From Nocardioides mesophilus (GTDB lineage Bacteria; Actinomycetota; Actinomycetes; Propionibacteriales; Nocardioidaceae), in the NCBI RefSeq assembly GCF_014395785.1, contig NZ_CP060713.1, positions 3,686,501-3,750,500 on the forward strand: DNA of 64,000 bases, given 5' to 3'. The number at the start of each line of letters is the position of its first letter. Position 1 is the first letter of the stretch. Positions 48,965-56,971 of the stretch are shown in pieces. The position numbers were made by a program, and so were the translations under genes. Under the pieces are notes generated by a model that saw only the letters and a program-made list of their open reading frames with translations, did not search any database and was not told the origin of the DNA.

Positions 48965-49863
48965 GCACCACGACAGAGGCGACCCCCCAGGAGACCGTGG
49001 TCGGGGGCCAGGCTCCGACGCAGCGGCGGCGGCGGCGACCGCTCGGATCATCCGGCTGGTCGACGTACCTCGTGCTGGCCCTGCTGGCGCTGATCTACAT
49101 CATGCCGTTCCTGATCCAGGTCGCGACCTCGTTCAAGACCGAGCCGGAGGCAGCGGTCAACCCGATCGGGCTGATCCCCCACAACTGGACCACGGCTGCC
49201 TACGAACGGCTGTTCAAGCACTCCGACTACGCGCTGTGGACGATGAACTCGGCCATCGTGACCGTGTTCGTGACGCTCGGCCGGGTGTTCTTCGACTCGC
49301 TCGCCGGCTACGCGCTGGCGCGGATCCAGTTCCGGGGACGCAGCATGGTCTTCGTGCTGCTCATCGCGGTGATGGCGGTGCCGGGCGTCGTCCTGCTGAT
49401 CCCGAAGTTCCTGGTGATCAGCCAGCTCGGCATCTACGACTCGTACGTCGGGATGATCGTGCCCCTGCTGGCGGACGCGGCCGGGGTCTTCATCATGAAG
49501 AACTTCTTCGAGAGCATCCCGCCCAGCATCGAGGAGCAGGCGCGCATCGACGGTGCGGGCACCTTCCGCACTTTCTGGTCGATCGTGCTGCCGATGGCCG
49601 CGCCGGCCGTCATGACGATCACGATCCTGTCCTTCCAGGGGTCGTGGAACGAGCTGAACCACTTCATCGTCTCGACCCAGAGCCCGAGGTTGACCGTGCT
49701 CACCAAGGGGGTCGCGCAGCTGGTGTCGGGTCAGCTCAGCCAGGGCACGCAGTACCCGCTCAAGCTCGGGGCCGCCGCGCTGATGACGATCCCCGTGGCG
49801 GTGGTGTTCTTCGTCTTCCAGCGCCGGATCATGAACGCCAGCGCGGGTGCGGTGAAGGAGTAG
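48961..49863 (+). CDS. Sugar ABC transporter permease (MalG/UgpE type)
   Basis: 300 residues. The ATG overlaps the preceding stop by 4 bp, so translation is coupled. Six spans; the EAA loop reads SIEEQARIDGAGTFRTFWSI with VLPMAAPA. Together with the preceding permease it forms the membrane channel. The energising ATPase is absent here and is probably a shared MsiK-type subunit encoded elsewhere, as in many actinobacteria. Confidence 0.93.
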   Translation: MSTTTEATPQETVVGGQAPTQRRRRRPLGSSGWSTYLVLALLALIYIMPFLIQVATSFKTEPEAAVNPIGLIPHNWTTAAYERLFKHSDYALWTMNSAIVTVFVTLGRVFFDSLAGYALARIQFRGRSMVFVLLIAVMAVPGVVLLIPKFLVISQLGIYDSYVGMIVPLLADAAGVFIMKNFFESIPPSIEEQARIDGAGTFRTFWSIVLPMAAPAVMTITILSFQGSWNELNHFIVSTQSPRLTVLTKGVAQLVSGQLSQGTQYPLKLGAAALMTIPVAVVFFVFQRRIMNASAGAVKE

Positions 49864-49992
49864 CAGCGACGGCGGCGACCGAGCGAGCGACCGAGGCGCC
49901 GGCCGCCGGTCGTCGGTCGCCGGCTGCCGGCGATGCTCGGCGGGTGCAGCCGAACTCCTGATCGGCTGCCCCCCGCCTGCGAAGATGCCCCC

Positions 49993-51669
49993 ATGAGCGT
50001 CGCTCCTCTCCGCCTCGTGCCCGAGGACCCGCGCTTCACCACCGGGTCCGAACGCCAGGTGTGGACCCGGCTGCGCAACTCGCTGCCCTCAGGCGCCGTC
50101 CTGCTCGCCAACTTCCGGATCACCGACGAGGCGAAGGACCACGAGTGCGACCTCGTGGTCCTCATGCCCGAGGTCGGCGTCGTGGTGATCGAGGTCAAGG
50201 GCGGCAGCGTGTGGTGCGACGAGGAGGGGTGGCACCAGACGCTGACCTCCGGCCACGTACGACGCATCGACCCGGTCAGCCAGGCGCGGGACAGCAAGTA
50301 CGCCCTCCGCACGTACGTCGAGGCCGACCCGCGCTGGAAGCACAGCAGCCGCAGCCGGGTCGTGTGGGCCCACGCCCTGGTGGCTCCGTTCTCGGACTTC
50401 GCCGACGACTTCGAGACCCCCGACTGCCCCCGCTGGACGGTGCACGGGCGTGGCGACCTCGAGGACCTCGCCGGCCGGCTGTGGGACACGGCCCGGATGC
50501 AGGTCACCAACAACCGCGCGCCGACGTACGACGACGTACAGCTGATCGCGGAGATCCTTGCCGGCCGCAGCTTCGGGGCCCGCGACGTGAACGCCGAGGC
50601 GGAGGACCGTGCGGTCCAGGCGGACCGGCTGACCGAGGAGCAGGCCCTGATCCTCGGCGTCACCCGGCTGCTGCACCGGGTGGAGGTCCGCGGCGGGGCC
50701 GGCTCCGGCAAGACCGTCCTCGCGCTCGCCCAGGCCCGCGAGCTCAGCCGGGGGCGAGGGGAGCGCAAGCCGCAGCGGGTCGCGCTGCTCTGCTACTCGA
50801 TCGGTCTCGCGGAGTACTTCAAGCGCGTCGTGGACAACTGGCCACGCAAGCACCGGCCGGCGTTCGTCGGCACCTTCGCCGAGCTCGGTCGGTCCTGGGG
50901 CGCCCCTGACGGGGACCGCACCGACAGCGACTTCTGGGAGGTCGAGCTGCCCGCGACGATGGCCGAGCTCGCCGATCACCTCGAGGCGAAGGACCGCTTC
51001 GACTCCATCGTGGTCGACGAGGCCCAGGACTTCGCGGTCTCCTGGTGGTCGCCCCTGCTCGGAGCGCTCTACGACGACGAGGAGGGCGGGCTCTACATCT
51101 ACTCCGACGAGAACCAGCGCATCTTCGCCCGCTTCGGTCGCCCCCCGGTGCCCTTGGTTCCCCTCGTCCTCGACCACAACCTGCGCAACACCAAGCAGAT
51201 CCACGCCGCGTTCGGGCCGCTGGCGCCGAGCCGGATGTACGCCCGCGGCTCCGACGGCCCCGCCGTCCGCTTCGTGGCCGCCTCTGCCGACGCGGCCCTC
51301 GGGGTCGCCGACGACGAGGTCGAGCGGCTCCTCGACGACGGCTGGCGACCAGAGAACGTCATGCTGCTCACCACCGGTCACCGGCACCCGGTGCAGATCG
51401 AGAGGACCGGACCCGACGACGACCAGAAGGCGTACTGGCGCACCTACTGGGCGAACGACGACGTCTTCTACGGCCACGTGCTCGGCTGCAAGGGCCTGGA
51501 GCGGCGCGCCGTCGTCCTGTGCGTCAACAAGTCCACGCCGATGGAGCGCGGACGGGAGCGGCTGTACGTCGGGATGTCCCGCGCCACGGACGTGCTCGTC
51601 GTCGTCGGCGACCCGGACATGATCCGGGAGATGGGCGGCGACGCGGTCGCCAAGCAGCTCGGGATCTGA
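49993..51669 (+). CDS. NERD-domain / UvrD-like superfamily I helicase fusion
   Basis: 558 residues. An N-terminal NERD nuclease-like domain at about 10-130 (GSERQVWTRLRNSLPSG, DHECDLVVLMPEVGVVVIEV with the E-x-K active-site pattern) is fused to a superfamily I helicase: Walker A RGGAGSGKTVLALA, a DEAQDF box in IVVDEAQDFAVSW, and the C-terminal GCKGLERRAVVLC with LYVGMSRATDVLVVVGDP. The fusion implies a nucleic-acid processing enzyme in repair or defence. No methylase or other partner adjoins it. Confidence 0.88.
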   Translation: MSVAPLRLVPEDPRFTTGSERQVWTRLRNSLPSGAVLLANFRITDEAKDHECDLVVLMPEVGVVVIEVKGGSVWCDEEGWHQTLTSGHVRRIDPVSQARDSKYALRTYVEADPRWKHSSRSRVVWAHALVAPFSDFADDFETPDCPRWTVHGRGDLEDLAGRLWDTARMQVTNNRAPTYDDVQLIAEILAGRSFGARDVNAEAEDRAVQADRLTEEQALILGVTRLLHRVEVRGGAGSGKTVLALAQARELSRGRGERKPQRVALLCYSIGLAEYFKRVVDNWPRKHRPAFVGTFAELGRSWGAPDGDRTDSDFWEVELPATMAELADHLEAKDRFDSIVVDEAQDFAVSWWSPLLGALYDDEEGGLYIYSDENQRIFARFGRPPVPLVPLVLDHNLRNTKQIHAAFGPLAPSRMYARGSDGPAVRFVAASADAALGVADDEVERLLDDGWRPENVMLLTTGHRHPVQIERTGPDDDQKAYWRTYWANDDVFYGHVLGCKGLERRAVVLCVNKSTPMERGRERLYVGMSRATDVLVVVGDPDMIREMGGDAVAKQLGI

Positions 51670-51781
51670 ACGCGTCCGGCCGACCTGGGGAGCCGGTGCT
51701 GTCTGCGGGCGGAACTTGTCGGTGGTCACCCCTAGGGTCGGTATCGCTGGAGCGGCGGGGGCCGGACTCGAGGAGACCCCC

Positions 51782-52306
51782 ATGCCCAGCAAAGCAACGA
51801 GAGCACGGATGCTCGCCGACGTGCGTCGAAGGATCGACGAGCACGGGTGGACGGTCCAGGCGGTCGGGGCCCAGTGCTCTGTCCCGGGCTGCTGCTCGTC
51901 CTACCTCAGCCCCGCGAGCGACGATGCGGACTTCGGCTACACCATCGGCCTCTCGCGCTACCGCGGCCATCCGGAGTTGATCGTCACCGGCATTCCACAA
52001 CTGGAGACCACCCATCCGCTCAACCTGATGGGGGAGCGGGTGCGCGACGGCGAGCGCTTCGCCGGCGGTGACCTCGTCGATGACCTCTGCCCGTGCACGT
52101 CGCTCGTCGCCCTCATCGAGGTGGATCCACGTAAGAGCGTGGAGTACCTGCTGGTCGCGAACCAGGTGTACCGCAACCCCGGCGGACCTCCGGTGCGGGC
52201 CCTCCAGATGGTGTGGCCCGACCAGCGAGGCCGGTTCCCCTGGGACTGGGGCTACTCCCTGCCGGCATCGGCCCAGCCGTTGCTCGGCCCGGTCCCGGAG
52301 GTGTGA
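51782..52306 (+). CDS. DUF4262 domain protein
   Basis: 174 residues, ATG after GAGGAG. The family pattern is RIDEHGWTVQAVGAQCSVPG, FGYTIGLSRYRGHPELIVTG, MGERVRDGERFAG, and a C-terminal QMVWPDQRGRFPWDWGY. Function unknown for DUF4262. An inserted CSVPGCC cysteine cluster near residue 32 is unusual and may bind a metal. Confidence 0.85.
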   Translation: MPSKATRARMLADVRRRIDEHGWTVQAVGAQCSVPGCCSSYLSPASDDADFGYTIGLSRYRGHPELIVTGIPQLETTHPLNLMGERVRDGERFAGGDLVDDLCPCTSLVALIEVDPRKSVEYLLVANQVYRNPGGPPVRALQMVWPDQRGRFPWDWGYSLPASAQPLLGPVPEV

Positions 52307-52575
52307 ACCGTGGATCCGTTGAGCTGGACCCTGCCGTCCGACCGGCTGCCGGGTCACGCACCGAGCAGGGTCTGCGCCAGCGAGAGGCCTGCTGTCGGCG
52401 GCGTCCGACCGCCCGAAAGCCGCGTCCCAGGGGATCGACCTCCTGGTGCGGTCGGGGGTTGTGTGGGCAGCGTGACTTCGGGCCGGTTTCCGTCCACAGC
52501 GGCGTGGTGTCGCCCGCTGTCCACCGCTCGAAAGTCTGTTCTGCGCTGGGCTCCCTACGTTTCTAGCGTGGCTGC

Positions 52576-53895
52576 ATGACCTCGTTGACCATCGCGCCGC
52601 CGCCTTCCGGGCCGCTGTCTGCTGGGCCGCCGCCGGGCGGGCCGCCGGTGGGTGGGCATGTGGTGGTGCGGTTCGTGTCGTCGTTGTCGGGGGCGTTGGA
52701 TCGGTTGTCGGGTGCGCCGTTGTGGTCGATGACGCCGGAGGAGGAGCGGACTGCTCTGGTGGAGCTGCGGCGGCAGCGGGCGCGGTTGGAGGAGCTGGAG
52801 CTGCGGCTGCTGCTGCAGGCCGACCGTGATGAGGTGGGGGCGGAGTCGGGGGCGGTGAGCACGCCGGCGTGGCTGGCGCACGCGACGAAGACCACGGCGG
52901 CCGCCCGGCACCGGGACCTGCACCTGGCCAGGAAGCTCGATGAGCGGTTCCCGGTGGTGCGGGCGGCGTTCGCGGCGGGGTGGATCGATGCGGAGAAGGC
53001 CGGCATCGTCGCCGATGCGGTGGATGGGTTGACCGATGAGTTCGACGAGCTGCCGCCGGGCACGGCGGCGCGGGCCGAGGCGCATCTGGTGGAGCAGGCG
53101 AAGGTCTTCGACGCGCCGCGGTTGCGGCAGCTGGGCAAGCGGTTGTTCGAGGTGGTCTGCCCCGAGGCGGCCGATGCCGCGGAGGGTCGGAAGCTGGCGG
53201 CGGAGGAGGCCCGGGCGAGGGCGGCGGCGCGGTTCTCGGTGCGGGACAACGGCGACGGCACCAGCGAGGGCCGGTTCAAGCTGCCCACCCTGCACGCGGA
53301 GCTGTTGCGGAAGGCGTTGGAGGCGCTGACCAGCCCCCGGCGGCTCGGGGAGGGCCGGCTGGACCCGGCGACCGGCCGGAAGCTTCCGCACGCCACGCTG
53401 CTGGGGCAGGGGCTGATCGAGCTGCTGGAGAACCACCTGTGTGATCTGCCGAGCGTGAACGGGTCGCCGTTCACGTTGGTGGTGACGATCGGCTATGACG
53501 CGTTGGTTGCCGGGATCGGGGTGGGGACCCTGGACACCGGGCACCGGATCTCGGCCGGGGAGGCGCGGCGGTTGGCGTGCAAGGCCGGGTTGATCCCGAT
53601 GGTGCTGGGTGGGGACTCGGTGGTGTTGGACCTGGGTCGGGAGCAGCGGCTCTTCGACCGGTACCAGAAGATCGTCATCAACCACCGCTACCAGGGCTGC
53701 GCGGCGGAGAACTGTGACCGGCCACCGGCCTGGATGGAGTTCCACCACGAAGACCCCTGGCACCAGGGCGGCGGCACCGACGCCACGAAAGGCATCTCGT
53801 TCTGCGCCCCGCACCACCACATGGCCGACCACCCCCAAACCTACGACCAGACCCGACTCCCCGACGGCAAGGTCCGCTTCACCAGGAGGACGTGA
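52576..53895 (+). CDS. DUF222/HNH endonuclease repeat protein, copy 2 (13E12-like)
   Basis: 439 residues, nearly identical to copy 1 at 41872-43206. It has a single PPVGG unit where copy 1 has two, and substitutions such as Cys/Val in EQAKxFDAP, Gln/Glu in FHHxDPW and Ala/Glu in RRLGxGRL. DUF222 and HNH domains are complete. Both copies share the TTCTAGCGTGG promoter-like element directly before the ATG. The identity implies recent duplication or gene conversion. Confidence 0.92.
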   Translation: MTSLTIAPPPSGPLSAGPPPGGPPVGGHVVVRFVSSLSGALDRLSGAPLWSMTPEEERTALVELRRQRARLEELELRLLLQADRDEVGAESGAVSTPAWLAHATKTTAAARHRDLHLARKLDERFPVVRAAFAAGWIDAEKAGIVADAVDGLTDEFDELPPGTAARAEAHLVEQAKVFDAPRLRQLGKRLFEVVCPEAADAAEGRKLAAEEARARAAARFSVRDNGDGTSEGRFKLPTLHAELLRKALEALTSPRRLGEGRLDPATGRKLPHATLLGQGLIELLENHLCDLPSVNGSPFTLVVTIGYDALVAGIGVGTLDTGHRISAGEARRLACKAGLIPMVLGGDSVVLDLGREQRLFDRYQKIVINHRYQGCAAENCDRPPAWMEFHHEDPWHQGGGTDATKGISFCAPHHHMADHPQTYDQTRLPDGKVRFTRRT

Positions 53896-53946
53896 CAGGC
53901 AGTCCGAACCCGGTCCAAAAAGCAGGTGACGGTCGAGCGCGGTCGT

Positions 53947-53962
53947 TGTACCGTTTGGTACA
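53947..53962. promoter_or_regulatory. Probable TetR operator overlapping the SRPBCC start
   Basis: TGTACC-GTTT-GGTACA, a perfect inverted repeat ending on the A of the ATG at 53962. No ribosome site is present, so the mRNA is probably leaderless and the operator covers the transcription start. The TetR gene downstream is the likely ligand. Confidence 0.7.
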
Positions 53963-54429
53963 TGAGCAGACTCTTCGAGACCAGCAGGCGGATCGAGGCG
54001 CCGACGGCACCGGTGTGGGAGGTGCTGTTCGACGTCGCCCGGTGGCCGGATTGGACGCCGACGATCGACAGCGTGCAGCGACTCGACGACGGTCCCTTCG
54101 GCGTCGGCTCGCGGGCGAAGGTGCGCCAGCCGAAGCTCCCGCAGGCCGAGTGGGAGGTGACCGAGGTGGTCGCCGGCAGGAGCTTCACGTGGGAGGCCCG
54201 CGGACCGGGGATGAAGACGATCGCCCGGCACGAGGTGGTCCCCGACAGCGGTGACGAGGGCGACGGCGGGGACGGCGGGGGTTCCGGTTCCCGGGTGACG
54301 CTGAGCATCGAGCAGACCGGCCCGATGGGTGCCGTGGCGGCGCTGGTGTGGCGCCGGCTCACCCAGCGCTACATCGAGCTCGAGGCGGAGAGCCTGGACG
54401 CGCGGGTCACCGGCACGTCGTCCACGTGA
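53962..54429 (+). CDS. SRPBCC (polyketide-cyclase/START-like) protein
   Basis: 155 residues. The SRPBCC fold is recognisable from SRRIEAPTAPVWEVLFDVAR with WPDWTP, GSRAKVRQPKLPQAEWEVTE, and FTWEARGPGMKTIARHEVVP. A Gly/Asp-rich loop (GDEGDGGDGGGSGS) interrupts the sheet before VTLSIEQTGPMG. Binds a small hydrophobic ligand by family. Its stop overlaps the TetR start (GTGA). Confidence 0.88.
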   Translation: MSRLFETSRRIEAPTAPVWEVLFDVARWPDWTPTIDSVQRLDDGPFGVGSRAKVRQPKLPQAEWEVTEVVAGRSFTWEARGPGMKTIARHEVVPDSGDEGDGGDGGGSGSRVTLSIEQTGPMGAVAALVWRRLTQRYIELEAESLDARVTGTSST

Positions 54430-55022
54430 GCGCGGGCGCCGGCGTACCCACCGCCACGTCCTCGCGCGACCGCCTTCTCGACGCCGCGATCGAGCACTTC
54501 GGTCGCCACGGCGTGGGGGACACCAGCCTGCGCGGGATCGCCGCCGCGGTCGGCACCAGCCACCGGATGCTGGTCTACCACTTCGGCTCGCGCGAGGGCC
54601 TGCTGACGGAGGTGACGCGCGCCGTCGAGGCGCGGCAGCGCGAGGTGATGACGGCGACCTACGACGCGGACCTGCCGCCGCTCGAGGCGGCCGCGAAGTA
54701 CTGGGCCGAGACCGTCGAGGCGACACTGCGCTACGGACCGCTCTTCTTCGAGCTCGCCGCACACGCCATGCAGGGCAAGGAGCACGCCGCGATCCTGCGC
54801 GAGGAGCTGATCGCCTCGTGGCTGCCGCAGGTCACCGAGCTGTGCCGTGCGCTGGGCATCCCGGAGGACCAGGTGGAGACGCACGCGCGGCTGGCCCTCG
54901 GGGCGGCGCGCGGGCTGCTGCTCGACCTCCTCGTGAGCGGCGAACGTGCCGAGGTGGCCCAGGCGGCCGACCTGCTCAACCGACTGCTGCTGATGTCCGC
55001 GCGGGCCGGCGGGGCGGGCTGA
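54426..55022 (+). CDS. TetR-family transcriptional regulator
   Basis: 198 residues from the GTG at 54426 that overlaps the preceding stop. The HTH is RLLDAAIEHFGRHGVGDTSL then RGIAAAVGTSHRMLVYHFGS. The C-terminal ligand domain includes FFELAAHAMQGKEHAAILRE. Coupled with the SRPBCC gene; the two are probably controlled by the TGTACC/GGTACA operator. Confidence 0.92.
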   Translation: MSAGAGVPTATSSRDRLLDAAIEHFGRHGVGDTSLRGIAAAVGTSHRMLVYHFGSREGLLTEVTRAVEARQREVMTATYDADLPPLEAAAKYWAETVEATLRYGPLFFELAAHAMQGKEHAAILREELIASWLPQVTELCRALGIPEDQVETHARLALGAARGLLLDLLVSGERAEVAQAADLLNRLLLMSARAGGAG

Positions 55023-55049
55023 GTCCCGGGTGCCCCGGCGACGACGCGC

Positions 55050-55301
55050 TCAGCGCTGCGGGTGGATGACCTCTTCGCCGATGGTCGGCGAACCGGCGGG
55101 GTGCTCGACGAGCGCCAGGATCCGGTTCGCCATGAAGCGGGCGGTCCGGACCGGCGTGCCGCCGCGCGTCACCTCGGTGACCTCGACGACGCCGCGACCG
55201 GTGGTGATCTCGACGCGTCGGCCGGCGCGGGTCGCCACCACGTCGTACGTGCGGATCTCGCCGCCCGCATCGATCACGATCTCCACCCGGTCCCCGCGCA
55301 C
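55050..55301 (-). CDS. Small conserved hypothetical protein
   Basis: 83 residues from a GTG at 55301. The beta-rich sequence VEIVIDAGGEIRTYDVVATR, VEITTGRGVVEVTEVTRGG, VRTARFMANRILALVEHPA is protein-like. The frame remains open upstream only as shadow. Lies 50 bp downstream of the DUF2237 gene on the same strand. No family known to me. Confidence 0.65.
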   Translation of the reverse strand: MRGDRVEIVIDAGGEIRTYDVVATRAGRRVEITTGRGVVEVTEVTRGGTPVRTARFMANRILALVEHPAGSPTIGEEVIHPQR

Positions 55302-55350
55302 GGACCCACGGTAACCGCGCGCCCGGGCCGGGCGACGGCGTTCCGGTGAG

Positions 55351-55740
55351 CTACTCCAGCGAGCTGGGGTCCGCCGGTACGTCGACGGCGTGGGCGCGCA
55401 GCACCTCCAGCGGCACGATCTCCAGCGCCCGCTCGTTCGTGGCGGCCAGCACCACCGGCGCGGCGACACCGGCCTCGTGGGCCTGCGCCCACCGGGCCGC
55501 GACCACGCACCAGCGGTCACCGGGCTGCAGCCCCGTGAACCCGTACTCCGGCCGCGGCGTGGACAGGTCGTTGCCGACCGAGCGCTGGTGCTCGAGGAAC
55601 TCCACGGTCATCACCGCGCAGATCGCGTGCAGGCCGACGTCCTCGGGGCCGCAGGTGCAGACGCCGTCCCGGTAGAAGCCGGTCACCGGGTCGGTGCCGC
55701 AGGACTCGAGGTCGCCGCCGAGTACGTTGCGTTCGCTCAC
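55351..55740 (-). CDS. DUF2237 family protein
   Basis: 129 residues. Family signatures are NVLGGDLESCGTDPVTGFYR, DGVCTCGPEDVGLHAICAVM, TVEFLEHQRSVGNDLSTPRP, and GFTGLQPGDRWCVVAARWAQ. The conserved cysteines suggest a metal or redox function, which is not established. Confidence 0.92.
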   Translation of the reverse strand: MSERNVLGGDLESCGTDPVTGFYRDGVCTCGPEDVGLHAICAVMTVEFLEHQRSVGNDLSTPRPEYGFTGLQPGDRWCVVAARWAQAHEAGVAAPVVLAATNERALEIVPLEVLRAHAVDVPADPSSLE

Positions 55741-55868
55741 CCGGTCAGGGTGTCGTCTTCCAGCTGGTCAGGCAAGCCGGGCGGCGCCGTACGACGGGCC
55801 GCTGGGTCACCAGCCGCCACCGGCGTCAGCCGGCCGTCACCGGCCGCCAACCAGCCGCCAACCGGGCG

Positions 55869-56596
55869 TCAACCGGGGCCGGGCACCCGCCGCCGCGGGG
55901 TGGTCGACTGCAGCGACACCAACCGGATGAACAGCCACACCATGCCCACCTGCCAGCCGACGGCCAGCACCACGAGCAGCGGCCACCAGTCCGAGGCGAA
56001 CGCGTCCGTGGCGCTGCGCGGGAGCAGGGCCAGCGAGTAGGCCAGCGCCAGGAAGAACACCCCGAGCCAGGCGGCGGTCGCCCGGTACCCCCGGCTCCAG
56101 TCGCGGGGCGGCTCGATGCCGAGGTCGCGGAGGTCGTCCGGGGGTGGTCGCGCAGCATCCGCCGCGCCGAGCTGTAGACGAGCGTGTCCGGGTACTTCGA
56201 GGCCAGCATCCGCCGGGCCCGGGACGCCGCCACCGGCGTCCAGCGGAGCCCCGCCGGCAGCGCCACCGCCTCGATCCGGGCCGCCGCCGCGCGGAAGCCG
56301 CGGTCAGCGAGGATGCACCGGCCCTGCACCGTGACCACCGCGCTGACCGGGCCGATTGCGACCGTGGCGCTGCCGGGGGTGTACCAGCCGTACAGCCCGC
56401 AGCGGCAGTCCGCCGCCGGAGCCTCGTGGCTGCCACCGGTGGCGCAGCGCGCCCGCTGCAGCTGGCCGCTCCACGGTCCGAGCTCGTCGTGCACCAGCGG
56501 GTACAACCCGTCCGAACGCAGGTAGAACTGCCGGAAGCCGCGCAGCTCGCCGGGCACCAGCGGCGGCCCCTCCCCAGTCGGCCGGCCCTCGGTCAT
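55869..56596 (-). pseudogene. Frameshifted hypothetical membrane protein (possible base-call error)
   Basis: The 5' frame from the ATG at 56596 reads through RARRMLASKYPDTLVYSSAR and RMLRDHP. The protein then continues in another frame with DDLRDLGIEPPRDWSRGY and two hydrophobic helices (LGVFFLALAYSLALL and WWPLLVVLAVGWQVGMVWLF), ending at 55869. The switch is at a run of five G on the plus strand (56140-56144); one extra base would give RDHPPDDL and a 242-residue protein. The N-terminal domain has four cysteines (ARCATGG, DCRCGLYGW). The start overlaps the preceding small gene by 4 bp. Probably intact in reality; function unknown. Confidence 0.7.
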
Positions 56597-56721
56597 GTCC
56601 GTTCCGGAACAGGAGCAGCCGGGGCCGGCTCCCGCTCAGGCGTCGGCTCGGGGACCCGGAGAGGCTCCCGCGGGAGCGGCTCGAACTCCACCTCACGCCG
56701 CTCGATGCCGATGTTCCCCAT
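56593..56721 (-). CDS. 42-residue conserved small protein
   Basis: MGNIGIERREVEFEPLPREP followed by a Pro/Glu-rich tail. The ATG at 56721 has a near-perfect AGGAGGTG six bases upstream, and its TGA overlaps the ATG of the next gene (ATGA). I believe similar MGNIG-type small proteins occur in other actinobacteria; function unknown. Confidence 0.75.
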   Translation of the reverse strand: MGNIGIERREVEFEPLPREPLRVPEPTPEREPAPAAPVPERT

Positions 56722-56971
56722 GTCGCACCTCCTGCTCGCGATGCGGCGGCACCCGTGCGGACTGCGCTCGTCGAGCGGATGCCGTCTCCCTTCCCGCCAT
56801 CGTCCGACTGCCACCGGCAGTTGTCGATACCCCAACCGGGCAAGGGACAAGAGGACCTCCGTCCCTGGCGGGAGAGGGCCAACAGCGGTCCTGCACGGAT
56901 CCGGATCGAACGGGTGATCGCGCGCGCGGAGACGTCACGGCGCACCGAGGTAGCGCCGCCCCTTGGTGCGG

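Noticed and set aside
55790-55870. Short Pro/Gly-type repeats (GTCACCAGCCGCC-like units) as a CRISPR or structural repeat
   Set aside because: Units are irregular, unspaced and low-complexity. They are part of the shifted-frame tail region of a minus-strand gene rather than an array.
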